Virus record (IMG/VR): IMGVR_UViG_3300025598_000088
Span: 1-36,906 of that record
Reading direction: 5' to 3' (one strand)
DNA length: 36,906 nucleotides
DNA from: a virus
Position 1 is the stretch's first letter. Each line of letters opens with the position of its first letter. The notes beneath the pieces are model-generated. The model had not been told where the DNA came from. It did no database searches and saw only the letters and a program-made list of their open reading frames with translations. Below, piece after piece: positions 22,227 through 30,655 of this stretch. The position numbers were made by a program, and so were the translations under genes.

Positions 22227-25018
22227 TGGACGTGCGGATGCCGGACGGAACGCTGGTTCGGAACGTGCCGGAAGGCACGACCAAAGACCAGTTGCTGGCA
22301 AAATACAACGCTCACAAGCAACAAGCGGGCGCAACGCCGGCTGCTCCTGCACCTGCGCCGGCCGCTCCCACGTCGTCACCGCCGCCCGTTCCTAATGAAG
22401 CGCCGGGGCTTGCTCGACGTACCGGCATGCAGATAGCGGGCGGTTTGACGAGTCTTCTGGGTCTTATCCCAGGAGCCGGAGTTGCAGCCAAAGAAATCAA
22501 GGGTGCGGTAACTGGCGAAGAGCCGGATTACACAAAAGAAATTCCGATGCCTGGCCCTTTTGGCGCAACTTCAAAACAAGTGGCGCAAGTTGAGTCTGCG
22601 ATGGCGCCGACAACGGCAGCCTTATCACGGATTGCTGCACATCCGTCAACCCTGCCAGGACAAATTGCAACCGCAATCACCGGGCAAGTAAAAAGCATTA
22701 TTAAAGGCGGCCTCCATCCGCGAAACGACAAGGAAGCGTTCGAGGCGGGCGAGAGCCTCGTTAACATGGCTACTGTCGTTATTGGCGGAAAAAAAGCCAT
22801 TGACGTTGTCGCCGAAAGCGTTTTTCAACGCTTGGCTAAGAACGAGCTTGCGGAATTGCGTAAAGCCTTGTCTGAAGGCAACAAGGCCAAGGTTGACGAG
22901 ATTTTCCGCGGCAAGCTTGAGGAAGTTCGCGCAGAAATTGATGCCAAGGAAGCCGCCGTCAAGACGGACTCTGAGATCGTCAAGCGCCGTCAGGAAGAGC
23001 ATCGCCGGCAGACTGAAGACCGGCGTCAGGCGCATGAGGCGCACATCAGTCACCTCAACACGAAAATCGATGAAGCGTCTCGCGGCCTCAACACCAAGAA
23101 AACTGAAGAGTTGACGCGCATCAGGAACGAAGCCGTTGAACGTGCCCGCAAAGCGCACGAAGAGGAAATGCTCCGTCACCGCGAGCTGCATGAGGAGCAT
23201 CAGCGAACCGTCGAGGGCGCCAACAAAGAATTGGCGCAGGCTCGAGAGGCGGCCGATGCGTTGGCGAACGCTGAAAAACTAAAACTGACGGCGTATCAGA
23301 AGCGCATGTATCAGCGTCGCTTGACCAAGTTCATCACGCGAACTAACGCGGAGTCCGCTGGCAAAACCGTTGGATTCCCTCGCGCAGACGGTCTGGCAAT
23401 GGATCAACCCGTCAAGGACTCGCTGAGTTCGCGCATTGTCGACTTTTTTGACAAGCGCATGCAGGCCGAACGCGAGAAGGTCAAGTCAAGCAAGATCTAC
23501 ACCGACCTGTTTGGCCGCATTGATGAACTTCGAGAGAACGGCGAAACCTGGGGAACCAGCACGCCCGGTCTTGAGTTGCTTTCAGATCTCAAGTCACAAC
23601 GGTGGGTCAGTGCAACTGCCGGCGAGAGCGACACCTCGACGTACCTGCGCGAGCAAGTGCGTCGCGTCGTCGCCATGCTCGAGCATGAACCGCGGCCGAT
23701 GGTGTCGGAAGAGGGCGAAACGATCCGATTCCCGCCCGTTCCCGTGCAAGGCGAAGAGGTCATCAACGTCATTCGCGACCTCAATCGGACGGCGTGGCAG
23801 ATGTCGGAGGCCGGCAACGCCAGGTCGTTTGAACTGAAAGGTCTCGCAAATCGCATTGAGGATGGCTTGCGCGGGTTTGTTGGCGACGAGTTCATGCCGC
23901 GAGAAAAGTGGAAGCAGCTCATGGCCGAAACAAACCGGCTAGAGCAGCTCGACGTGCCCAAAATCGCTGTTGGCCGCAAGGGTGCGGACTACATCCCAAT
24001 GGATCAGCGCGATCGGCGTGTGCCCATTGAGAAGGTTGAAGATCAAGTTTTCGGCAACAGCAACAACATCAATCAGCTCAAGTCGTTTGTGCCGCCAGAA
24101 GAGTTCATGGGGATGCTGGATCAACATCTCTCGAACACGTTCAGCAACATGACCAGCAAGCAAGTCCGCGAGTGGCTGTCTGGCAAGGGCTCTTGGGTAG
24201 ATTACGTTGGCGAACCCGCTTTGCGTGACCGGATTGAGCGTTTTGCAGTCACCCTTGAAAAAGAAGAGGGTTTGGCCGCGGAAGCCGCAAAAAACGGCGA
24301 AAAATTGCAGACTGCAATTGAAAAACACGAAGAGAACCTGCAAGCGGACATCGCCAAGATTGAAGCAGAGCGCGTCAAAGCGCGGACTGAGGCAGAGAAG
24401 GCCGCTCGAGCCAAGATCAAGGGCGCAGAAGTCTCGACGGTCGGCAAGGGCAAGGAGGCTACGGCCGCTCGGCGTGCCACCATCAACGAGGCGCGCCTCG
24501 CCAAGACGCAGCAGGAGGAAGCCTTGCGTGCGGCGTTGGCACCCGAAGAAGCCGGAGTCAAGGGACTTGAGGCCGAACGAGGTGCAGCGCGTCGTGCCGG
24601 CAAAGCGGCAACCGCGGCCGAACGGCGCGAGGCATCGCAGATACGGCGCGAAGTTGGAGAGCAGGCACAGACTGCCGAACGTGTCCGCGGCGATAACCGG
24701 CGACTCGGGCGCATTGCGGACAACCTTGAGCGTGTGGTGTTCTCGCAGAACCCTGTCGGCGCCCGCAACAAATTCCGGTCGCTCAAGCCGTCGCTGGTGG
24801 AATCGGGCTTGATGCAGCAGGAAGAAGCCGACGCGATTGAGCGGTTGCTGGAGGAAGACGTGTCCAGCACGCTTGAGCGAAAAGCAAACTATCGGGCTCG
24901 AGCTGCAATGCGCCGGTGGAAAGAAACGATCATCAAGAGTGCCCTGTATTCAACAGGTCTTGGTGTTGGCGGCTACGGTGTCTACCAGGCGCTCAAGCCT
25001 GTGGCGGGCGAGAAATGA
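22226..25018 (+). CDS. Large internal virion/ejection protein (930 aa)
   Basis: The N-terminus VRMPDGTLVRNVPEGTTKDQ and following LLAKYN is a short beta-hairpin/helix motif commonly found at the start of large phage injection proteins. A Pro/Ala linker (about 35-58) and a hydrophobic segment (about 67-87) follow. The bulk is charged coiled coil (for example RRQEEHRRQTEDRRQAHEAH, and EAEKAARAKIKGAEVSTVGK near the C-terminal third). The end has another weak hydrophobic helix (SALYSTGLGVGGYGVYQAL). It is the largest gene and closes the ejection block. No lytic transglycosylase motif is visible. Confidence 0.6.
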   Translation: MDVRMPDGTLVRNVPEGTTKDQLLAKYNAHKQQAGATPAAPAPAPAAPTSSPPPVPNEAPGLARRTGMQIAGGLTSLLGLIPGAGVAAKEIKGAVTGEEPDYTKEIPMPGPFGATSKQVAQVESAMAPTTAALSRIAAHPSTLPGQIATAITGQVKSIIKGGLHPRNDKEAFEAGESLVNMATVVIGGKKAIDVVAESVFQRLAKNELAELRKALSEGNKAKVDEIFRGKLEEVRAEIDAKEAAVKTDSEIVKRRQEEHRRQTEDRRQAHEAHISHLNTKIDEASRGLNTKKTEELTRIRNEAVERARKAHEEEMLRHRELHEEHQRTVEGANKELAQAREAADALANAEKLKLTAYQKRMYQRRLTKFITRTNAESAGKTVGFPRADGLAMDQPVKDSLSSRIVDFFDKRMQAEREKVKSSKIYTDLFGRIDELRENGETWGTSTPGLELLSDLKSQRWVSATAGESDTSTYLREQVRRVVAMLEHEPRPMVSEEGETIRFPPVPVQGEEVINVIRDLNRTAWQMSEAGNARSFELKGLANRIEDGLRGFVGDEFMPREKWKQLMAETNRLEQLDVPKIAVGRKGADYIPMDQRDRRVPIEKVEDQVFGNSNNINQLKSFVPPEEFMGMLDQHLSNTFSNMTSKQVREWLSGKGSWVDYVGEPALRDRIERFAVTLEKEEGLAAEAAKNGEKLQTAIEKHEENLQADIAKIEAERVKARTEAEKAARAKIKGAEVSTVGKGKEATAARRATINEARLAKTQQEEALRAALAPEEAGVKGLEAERGAARRAGKAATAAERREASQIRREVGEQAQTAERVRGDNRRLGRIADNLERVVFSQNPVGARNKFRSLKPSLVESGLMQQEEADAIERLLEEDVSSTLERKANYRARAAMRRWKETIIKSALYSTGLGVGGYGVYQALKPVAGEK

Positions 25019-25215
25019 AAGCCAAGAAACCTGACGACCTGGACGAGGGTCGCACCATGATCTCCGCTTTGATGCGGTCGGCTGACAACTTTGAGGATAA
25101 ACTCAAGGCGTTCGATCGTTGGGTCAAGTTCCAAGAACTGGTGCGCCGGCAGAAGGCGGGCGCGATGGGTACGGGTTTCGAGGACTTGGGAGAGTCGGAA
25201 GCAACTGATTTGTAA
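25015..25215 (+). CDS. Hypothetical helical protein (66 aa)
   Basis: ATG 25015 overlaps the previous stop as ATGA. The 66 residues are charged and helical (LDEGRTMISALMRSADNFED, FDRWVKFQELVRRQKAG) with no motif that I recognise. Tight coupling to the large ejection gene suggests a chaperone or minor partner, which remains a guess. Confidence 0.55.
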   Translation: MKAKKPDDLDEGRTMISALMRSADNFEDKLKAFDRWVKFQELVRRQKAGAMGTGFEDLGESEATDL

Positions 25216-25224
25216 GGGGTGTTT

Positions 25225-25452
25225 GTGAAGCAGTTGGATCTGTTGAACGTAATGCACGCGGCGACGCGAATTGTTGCGGCGCGTGTATTGAGTATGATAT
25301 GCCTCGGCATGTGTTTCGGTCTGTTCTGTTGGGCGATGTTCCTTGGGACGCCGCTTGCGGTTGGGACTGCTGCCGGGTTCGGAATCATTGTTTTTCTGCC
25401 GGTGCTGGCCGCCGATCGCAGGAAGGGAGGCGAACGTGAGCGTGACGAATGA
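25225..25452 (+). CDS. Two-TM small membrane protein, possible second holin (75 aa)
   Basis: GTG 25225 is preferred because AAGGGG lies five bases upstream; GTG 25219 is the alternative. Two hydrophobic segments (about residues 20-40, VLSMICLGMCFGLFCWAMFL; and 44-62, AVGTAAGFGIIVFLPVLA) are joined by a short turn, and the tail is highly charged (DRRKGGERERDE). This is the class II holin layout, but it is distant from the endolysin and 3-TM holin at 30655-31432. It could also be an unrelated membrane protein. Confidence 0.5.
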   Translation: MKQLDLLNVMHAATRIVAARVLSMICLGMCFGLFCWAMFLGTPLAVGTAAGFGIIVFLPVLAADRRKGGERERDE

Positions 25453-25741
25453 CATGAACAAGAAGGGCGCGAAGCGGCTTACGGCGGTCACAAGCCTCCG
25501 TTGGAAAGAGCCGACGAGCGATCGGTCGCGCTTTGCGACCCAATTCATTGCGGACTACAGCAACCCGAAGGCTGTGATCCCCGACAACCGCAAAAACGTG
25601 TTGATCGAGGCCAGCACGGGGCCGCGCGGCAACCGCGACGGGCACATGTCCATCAACCCGTCCACCAACCGATCGGCGGTGTTCGGCCCGATGCGGAACG
25701 TGTTCCTCGGCTCGTCGGAAGACGATCCGGCCAATTTCTGA
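25436..25741 (+). CDS. Hypothetical protein (101 aa)
   Basis: GTG 25436 is chosen because GGGAGG lies five bases upstream; it overlaps the previous gene by 17 bases. The product is basic at the N-terminus (NKKGAKRLTAVTSLRWKEPT) and carries Asn/Gly-rich turns later (ASTGPRGNRDGHMSINPSTN), ending SSEDDPANF. It has no known motif. It lies at the start of the second appendage cluster, so a minor tail component is possible. Confidence 0.55.
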   Translation: MSVTNDMNKKGAKRLTAVTSLRWKEPTSDRSRFATQFIADYSNPKAVIPDNRKNVLIEASTGPRGNRDGHMSINPSTNRSAVFGPMRNVFLGSSEDDPANF

Positions 25742-25748
25742 GGCTGTC

Positions 25749-26063
25749 ATGGCAACAAACATCGCTTTTGCGCCTCAACAGAACACGGTCAGCATCTCGT
25801 TGACCACCGCGTCGGCCAACGTCGCCCTGCCGGCCCTGATCGGCAGCGGCGTCGGCTACCAACTTCGCATCTTCAACTCGTCGACGGCGACGGCCTTCAT
25901 CGCTTTCGGTCAGTCGGGCGTGACGGCTTCGACATCAACCTCGCTGCCGATGTTGCCCAACTCGGTTGAGGTGTTCTCAATCCCGTTCAACACCAGTTAC
26001 GTCGCGGCGATCGGCTCGGCGACCAACGGCACGGTCTACATCACTCAGGGTGAGGGTCTGTAA
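25749..26063 (+). CDS. Small beta-rich virion protein (104 aa)
   Basis: Thr/Ser/Ala-rich, predicted beta throughout (VSISLTTASANVALPALIG, FNSSTATAFIAFGQSGVTAS, NGTVYITQG). Similar small beta proteins are common next to tail appendage genes of podophages. Its stop is directly followed by the ATG of a glycine-rich gene, so the two are probably translated together. No catalytic motif is visible. Confidence 0.55.
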   Translation: MATNIAFAPQQNTVSISLTTASANVALPALIGSGVGYQLRIFNSSTATAFIAFGQSGVTASTSTSLPMLPNSVEVFSIPFNTSYVAAIGSATNGTVYITQGEGL

Positions 26064-27110
26064 ATGACGCTTCGAGTCGCAGGCGGTGGCAGCGGCGGTG
26101 GCCTGTCCACTGCAACGAACGGCATCCTGTTCGCGTATACGGGCACCATCGTGTCCGGCACGGTGGGTCAGTCGACGGCGACCTACACGCCGACTGCGGG
26201 TGCGAAGTTCATCGAGGTGTTCGTTTGCGGCGCAGGTGGCGGTGGTGGCGGTGGGCCGTCCATGTCGCCTAGCACCAACTACGTTGCCGGCGGAGCGGGC
26301 GGTGGTGGCAGTTCGTTCACTTACGGCTGGTTTCCCATTGCGGCTGTTGGATCGTCCGTAACTGTTACCGTGGGCGGCGGCGGTGCGGGTGGCGCGGGCG
26401 GCGGCACTACGTCTGGCAATTCGGGCAATGACGGAACGGCGGGCGGTGCGTCGTCGTTCGGTTCGTTGCTGCAAGCCGGTGGCGGCGGTTCTGGCGGCGG
26501 TGGGCCGAATTCTTCGACGACCTTCACAGGTTCGGGTAGCGGCGCAGGCGGTGTGCCCGCTGCGGGCGTAACCGTTGGAAACGGAACCGGAGCGACGGCG
26601 GGAACGAGTTTTTACTCGTCACTGTCAACTGCACTCAACGGCAACAACGGCAGTTCAGCGGGCACGGCTGGAACCCCTGTTACCCTTCAGTTCTTCGGAA
26701 GCCCCGGCGGCGGCTGCGCGGCTGTGTTGGCAAGTACCACTCAAAAAGGAACGCCCGGTTCTTCGAATTTGACCGTGGCACCGTCAGGCGGCGGTTCGGG
26801 TTCAATTGGCGCTGCAACGGGTGTTGCTGGCGGCGCTGGTGGCGCCTTGCCGTGGTTGGCGACAAACCCGCCGAATGGCGGCGGCCCCAGTGCTGGCGGT
26901 AATGGCGGTTCAGCAACAGCGTTGTCTGCGTTCACGCCTGGATTTGGCGGCGGCGGCGGCAGCGGTGGTCGTAACGGCACCGGCACTTACTCTGGCGGCG
27001 CGGGCATCAATGGCGGCGGTGGTGGCGGTGGTGCCAGCACGACGGCTGGCGGCGGTGGCGCAGGCGGTAACGGCGGCTCAGGATTCGTGTACGTCATTGA
27101 ATACTTCTAA
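26064..27110 (+). CDS. Glycine-rich tail appendage protein 2 (348 aa)
   Basis: After a short lead the product alternates beta stretches (KFIEVFVCGAG) with runs of 5-7 glycines, the pattern of the glycine-rich domain in phage appendages. It ends GFVYVIEYF, comparable to the ends of the two relatives (RGEIIFSYT at 17299 and GLVVIITTF at 27119). It starts at the base after the previous stop. Receptor binding or attachment of fibres is inferred. Confidence 0.65.
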   Translation: MTLRVAGGGSGGGLSTATNGILFAYTGTIVSGTVGQSTATYTPTAGAKFIEVFVCGAGGGGGGGPSMSPSTNYVAGGAGGGGSSFTYGWFPIAAVGSSVTVTVGGGGAGGAGGGTTSGNSGNDGTAGGASSFGSLLQAGGGGSGGGGPNSSTTFTGSGSGAGGVPAAGVTVGNGTGATAGTSFYSSLSTALNGNNGSSAGTAGTPVTLQFFGSPGGGCAAVLASTTQKGTPGSSNLTVAPSGGGSGSIGAATGVAGGAGGALPWLATNPPNGGGPSAGGNGGSATALSAFTPGFGGGGGSGGRNGTGTYSGGAGINGGGGGGGASTTAGGGGAGGNGGSGFVYVIEYF

Positions 27111-27118
27111 GGTGAACC

Positions 27119-28555
27119 ATGACGCAACAGGTCATCAATGTCGGATCGGCGCCGAACGACGGCACGGGTGACCCGGCTCGAACTGCGTTCCAGAAGACGA
27201 ACTCAAACTTTACCGAACTGTACACGGCGACCAACTCGGCCACGCCTTTCTCGTCGCTGTCAGATCCTGGCGCGTACCCGTCTGGCACAGGCAACCGCAT
27301 CGCTGACAGCGTGCTGCTGATCCGCAACAGCAACAGTCCATATCGAATGTCGGTCAACGAACTGGTCGGCGCGGACATTCAGGTGTTCAACCCGGCAACT
27401 ACGGTATCCAACCCGTATACATGGACGCTGCCTCCCGGTGGCAAAAATGTGCGAGCGTACTTGGTTGGCGCAGGCGGCGGTGGCGGCAGCGGTGCAATGG
27501 TTGCGGCGGGCGGTAATTGCAGCGGTGGCGGTGGCGGTGGCGGTGGCTCGTTCGTTGAGTTCACTGCCGACGCAACGCAGTTGAACGGAACGACGTTGCA
27601 AATCTACATCGGTGCTGGCGGTACGGGCGGCGCTGCTCGAACAGGCAGCGTTGGTGCAGGTAACGCTGGCAACGCAGGCGGTGCGACGTACATATTATCT
27701 ACCACGTCAACGGCTAGTTTGTTGATCGCTCGAGCCTATGGTGGTCTTGGCGGTCAAGGCGGTTCTAACACTGGTGCCAACACGCTTGGTGGCAACGGTG
27801 CGGGTACGTTCACGACCGTCCAAACGGGCGGCGCAACGACGGCCACGAGCGGCACAGGCACGACTGCAACCATCACGTTTGCGCCCGCATTGGCTGTGGC
27901 GCCTACTGTTGGCTCAACTGTGCAAGTTGAGGGTGTTGCGCCGTATGGCTATAACGGCACCTACACGATCACGGCCTCGACGACCACGAGCGTGTCGTTC
28001 GCCAACACGACGACTGGAGCGCAGACGCTCGCAGGGTACGTCGTGTTTACCTATGCAACCTCTGGCGGCGCCACGGGCATGGGGGATTCCACGTCCACGC
28101 TTAGTTACCCCGCGCAAGTTTACGGTGGCGGTGGCGGCGGTGGCACCAGCAGTGCCAATGGTCCGTTGTTCTATGCGGCAGGCGCCGCGTTTGGGGGTGG
28201 CGGTGGTGGCGGCGGCGGCAGCATCAAAGCGGGTGCGGCAGGATATGGCGGCGGTGGCGGCAGCACGTTTATTGATCCAGTTGGATTGGGCTTTGGCGGC
28301 GCTGTAGGCCAGCCCGGTGTGGTTGGGGGCGGCGCGATCCTCGCCTACACAGGCGGCGGGTCTGGATCCGGTGGCGGCGGTTCCAATGCCACCGCAGGCG
28401 GTCACGGTGGCGCGGGTGGCACGTCGTATGGCATTGGCTTTGCTGCGGGCGGTGGCGGCGGTGGTGGTGGCGCCTCGACGTTTGCCACTACGGAATACTC
28501 GGGCGCGGGCGGTCAAGGAAACAACGGTCTGGTCGTCATCATCACGACGTTCTAA
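27119..28555 (+). CDS. Glycine-rich tail fibre protein 3 (478 aa)
   Basis: The N-terminus INVGSAPNDGTGDPARTAFQ followed by KTNSNFTELY is a classic virion-attachment motif of tail fibres. Next comes a glycine-rich part interrupted by a different beta domain (about 238-312, with VGSTVQVEGVAPYGYNGTYT and SVSFANTTTGAQTLAGYVVF) that resembles the domain in the gene at 12699. Glycine repeats then resume to the end (GLVVIITTF). The modular layout suggests recombination between fibre genes. Probable receptor-binding appendage. Confidence 0.7.
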   Translation: MTQQVINVGSAPNDGTGDPARTAFQKTNSNFTELYTATNSATPFSSLSDPGAYPSGTGNRIADSVLLIRNSNSPYRMSVNELVGADIQVFNPATTVSNPYTWTLPPGGKNVRAYLVGAGGGGGSGAMVAAGGNCSGGGGGGGGSFVEFTADATQLNGTTLQIYIGAGGTGGAARTGSVGAGNAGNAGGATYILSTTSTASLLIARAYGGLGGQGGSNTGANTLGGNGAGTFTTVQTGGATTATSGTGTTATITFAPALAVAPTVGSTVQVEGVAPYGYNGTYTITASTTTSVSFANTTTGAQTLAGYVVFTYATSGGATGMGDSTSTLSYPAQVYGGGGGGGTSSANGPLFYAAGAAFGGGGGGGGGSIKAGAAGYGGGGGSTFIDPVGLGFGGAVGQPGVVGGGAILAYTGGGSGSGGGGSNATAGGHGGAGGTSYGIGFAAGGGGGGGGASTFATTEYSGAGGQGNNGLVVIITTF

Positions 28556-28557
28556 CC

Positions 28558-30012
28558 ATGACGTTCCCGCTCATCAATCGACAGAAGATCGGGATCATCT
28601 ACAACGCGCTGGTCCCGCAATCTTTGGCCGATGCGAAGGACTACATCGCTCGTCGAGGGCTCAACTCGTCGTTACTGCTCGGCGTCAACTTCTATCCACC
28701 GTCGTCTGATCCTGCCCAAACAAACGGCGGCCTATACCTCGCATGGCCGTGGATATTTTTCAACAAGAACGGCTATAGCCCGGACATCGTGACCGCGCCT
28801 TACAACACGATGTCGTTGATCTCCGGCGTCGCTCAGTGGACAAACGACAACTTGCTTGAGGGAATCATCCTTTCGACGTACACGGCAGAGTCTGTCACGT
28901 CACCGCCGGGTGGCAATTTTATGTCGTTGTCTCGGCTGCTTGGAATGGCTAATCAGGCTGTTGCGTATGGATTGAGTCCAACAGGTTCTGTTTGGAATCG
29001 CGTAAGCGACACGCTGGCATCGACTTACCTGCCGCAGTACAACCAACAGACGTGGTACAGCAGCGTCGTCAATCAATCAAACCCGCCGTCGCCCACGAAT
29101 CTGTACTCTTACGGATACAACAGCGCAGCAAATCCGTTGGCGTTATACACGCCTGGTGGGTGGCAACAGTTCAGAACAATCGTCAACCCAAACTGGAAGA
29201 CTCTGTACTTCAGCACGGGTTACCGGCAGATCCCGGCGGGTCGTCTTGGGATGCCCAATTTCTTTGTGCCGGGTGCTACGCAAACCAAAGCACCGATTCA
29301 AGAAGTCACAACGATTTACGGCGTGCCGGTTTATCAAAACGCTGTCACTAGCGCACTGGCGGCAGAACAGGTCAATCAGTCGGCATCGCTGCACCTTTAC
29401 AGCACGCAATTGTGCTATCAGCAAATTGGCAGCAACCCGCCGACGTACTTCGTTTCGCCAACGAACAACGCTACGGTTGGTCCGTTCTTGCAATCGCGTG
29501 GCTTCACTAACGTCAAGAATGTCGCGCAAGGCGGCGACATTGATCCAACAGCGTTTTACAACGGCACCGTCACAGTGCCGAATGTGTTTGGTTACGCCAT
29601 GGCGTCAGCCACTCGACCGGGGACGCCTTTCGGTTTGTATTACCCATCAACGCCTGTTGCAAAAGGCGCTTGGTTGGTTGATTGGTCAAGCGCCGACGTG
29701 TTCGTTAGCCAACCGTTCATGGTGCAAAACGGCACGGCAACCATTGCCAACACGGGCGAGCCGCTGGCGCCGTATTGCGGCGCATCGCCCAACGAGATCG
29801 CGTTCATGCTGACGACGACCCGCTGCTCGATGATGGAGGCGTCGTTTTTGTCTGTGCAAGCCGACTACCTGACGGGTCACAACATGGGTCCGGGAATCTA
29901 CGGCGACCCGCTCTACAGCCCGTACCAGTCGACGCCATCGTTCACAAATTTCCAGTTGCCCACTTCCAACAAACTCGGCCTGCCTGACGGCAGTTGGTTG
30001 ACGGTACCCTGA
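28558..30012 (+). CDS. TIGR03790-like protein in tail locus (484 aa)
   Basis: N-terminal KIGIIYNALVPQSLADAKDY with IARRGL, and C-terminal RCSMMEASFLSVQADYL followed by GIYGDPLYSPY, correspond to the two ends of TIGR03790-type proteins ('vvyN...dS..ia.yY...R.ip' and 'G.t..EA...........GDPLy.P'). That family, known mostly from myxobacteria and planctomycetes, has no confirmed activity; its C-terminal pattern recalls gingipain-like cysteine peptidases. A catalytic dyad cannot be assigned with certainty. The gene lies between glycine-rich fibres and a PASTA protein, so a virion enzyme or tip protein is plausible. My match is from memory and needs a profile search. Confidence 0.5.
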   Translation: MTFPLINRQKIGIIYNALVPQSLADAKDYIARRGLNSSLLLGVNFYPPSSDPAQTNGGLYLAWPWIFFNKNGYSPDIVTAPYNTMSLISGVAQWTNDNLLEGIILSTYTAESVTSPPGGNFMSLSRLLGMANQAVAYGLSPTGSVWNRVSDTLASTYLPQYNQQTWYSSVVNQSNPPSPTNLYSYGYNSAANPLALYTPGGWQQFRTIVNPNWKTLYFSTGYRQIPAGRLGMPNFFVPGATQTKAPIQEVTTIYGVPVYQNAVTSALAAEQVNQSASLHLYSTQLCYQQIGSNPPTYFVSPTNNATVGPFLQSRGFTNVKNVAQGGDIDPTAFYNGTVTVPNVFGYAMASATRPGTPFGLYYPSTPVAKGAWLVDWSSADVFVSQPFMVQNGTATIANTGEPLAPYCGASPNEIAFMLTTTRCSMMEASFLSVQADYLTGHNMGPGIYGDPLYSPYQSTPSFTNFQLPTSNKLGLPDGSWLTVP

Positions 30013-30503
30013 TGCCTTGGACAGCAGACACGACGTTTGTCACGGCTGACTCGACCTACGCAACAGCGGACGGGTCCGGCCAGTCCGTGCAGTCGGTCGT
30101 CGCCAAACTGGTCAACGACGGCCTCATCGTCTACCCCGACATTGAGTGGGTGCCGTCGACGCTCGCTTATGGCACGGTGATCTCGTTCAACCCGCAGTAC
30201 GGCACGGTGGTGCAACCGTGGACGGTGGTGCAGATCACGGTAAGCCTGGGGTTTGTCAACTCCGTGTCCAATACAACGGTTCCCAACCTTGTGGGCCGGC
30301 AGCAGTACGACGCCCACAACGCTATAAGCGCCGCAGGGCTCATCTGGAACGTCGACCTATACGCCTATAGCCCGACAGTCCCGGCGACTTACGTCGTCTC
30401 TCAGAACCTCACAGCCGGTTCTAGCGTGCCTCCGTCCACCCTCATGCAAATCACGGTATCCTTGGGGCCGCAACCTTCCACTCCAACCGTCACGGTGCCC
30501 TAA
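30012..30503 (+). CDS. PASTA-domain protein (163 aa)
   Basis: Residues about 88-152 form a clear PASTA domain: TTVPNLVGRQQYDAHNAI, then SAAGLIW, SPTVPATYVVSQNLTAGSSV and ITVSLGP. Residues about 24-80 look like a second, degenerate copy ending in VVQITVSLG. PASTA domains bind peptidoglycan or beta-lactam-like groups in bacterial kinases and PBPs. Here the role may be cell-wall contact by the virion or help for the endolysin, encoded two genes later. ATG 30012 overlaps the previous stop by one base; its stop overlaps the next start (TAATG). Confidence 0.78.
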   Translation: MPWTADTTFVTADSTYATADGSGQSVQSVVAKLVNDGLIVYPDIEWVPSTLAYGTVISFNPQYGTVVQPWTVVQITVSLGFVNSVSNTTVPNLVGRQQYDAHNAISAAGLIWNVDLYAYSPTVPATYVVSQNLTAGSSVPPSTLMQITVSLGPQPSTPTVTVP

Positions 30504-30655
30504 TGGCTAAGCAAGGTCTCTACGCAAACATTAACCGCCGCAGGAAGGCGGGTCTGCCGGCCAAGAAACCCGGTGAGCGCGGCTACCCCACCGACAAGGC
30601 GTTCGCCCGGTCGGCCAAGACCGCCAAGCGCAACAAGCGCAAGGGCACCCGGTAA
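30503..30655 (+). CDS. Small basic phage protein (50 aa)
   Basis: Fifty residues starting MAKQGLYANINRRRKAGLP and ending KTAKRNKRKGTR, rich in Lys and Arg. The 'KGLYANI...KRK' opening and 'PTxKAFxxSAKTAK' end match a small basic protein that I have seen in many unrelated tailed phages; its role is not known. It is coupled to both neighbours by TAATG overlaps. It shares the basic MAK... style with the micro-ORF at 10039, but clear homology between the two is not evident. Confidence 0.7.
   Translation: MAKQGLYANINRRRKAGLPAKKPGERGYPTDKAFARSAKTAKRNKRKGTR

Noticed and set aside
26064-28555. Repeated GGC/GGT tracts as possible CRISPR or tandem repeats
   Set aside because: They are glycine codons in fibre genes; no regular spacer structure.
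29994-30011. Upstream TTG start for the PASTA protein
   Set aside because: ATG 30012 has the same stop-overlap coupling as neighbouring genes; the TTG adds only six residues.
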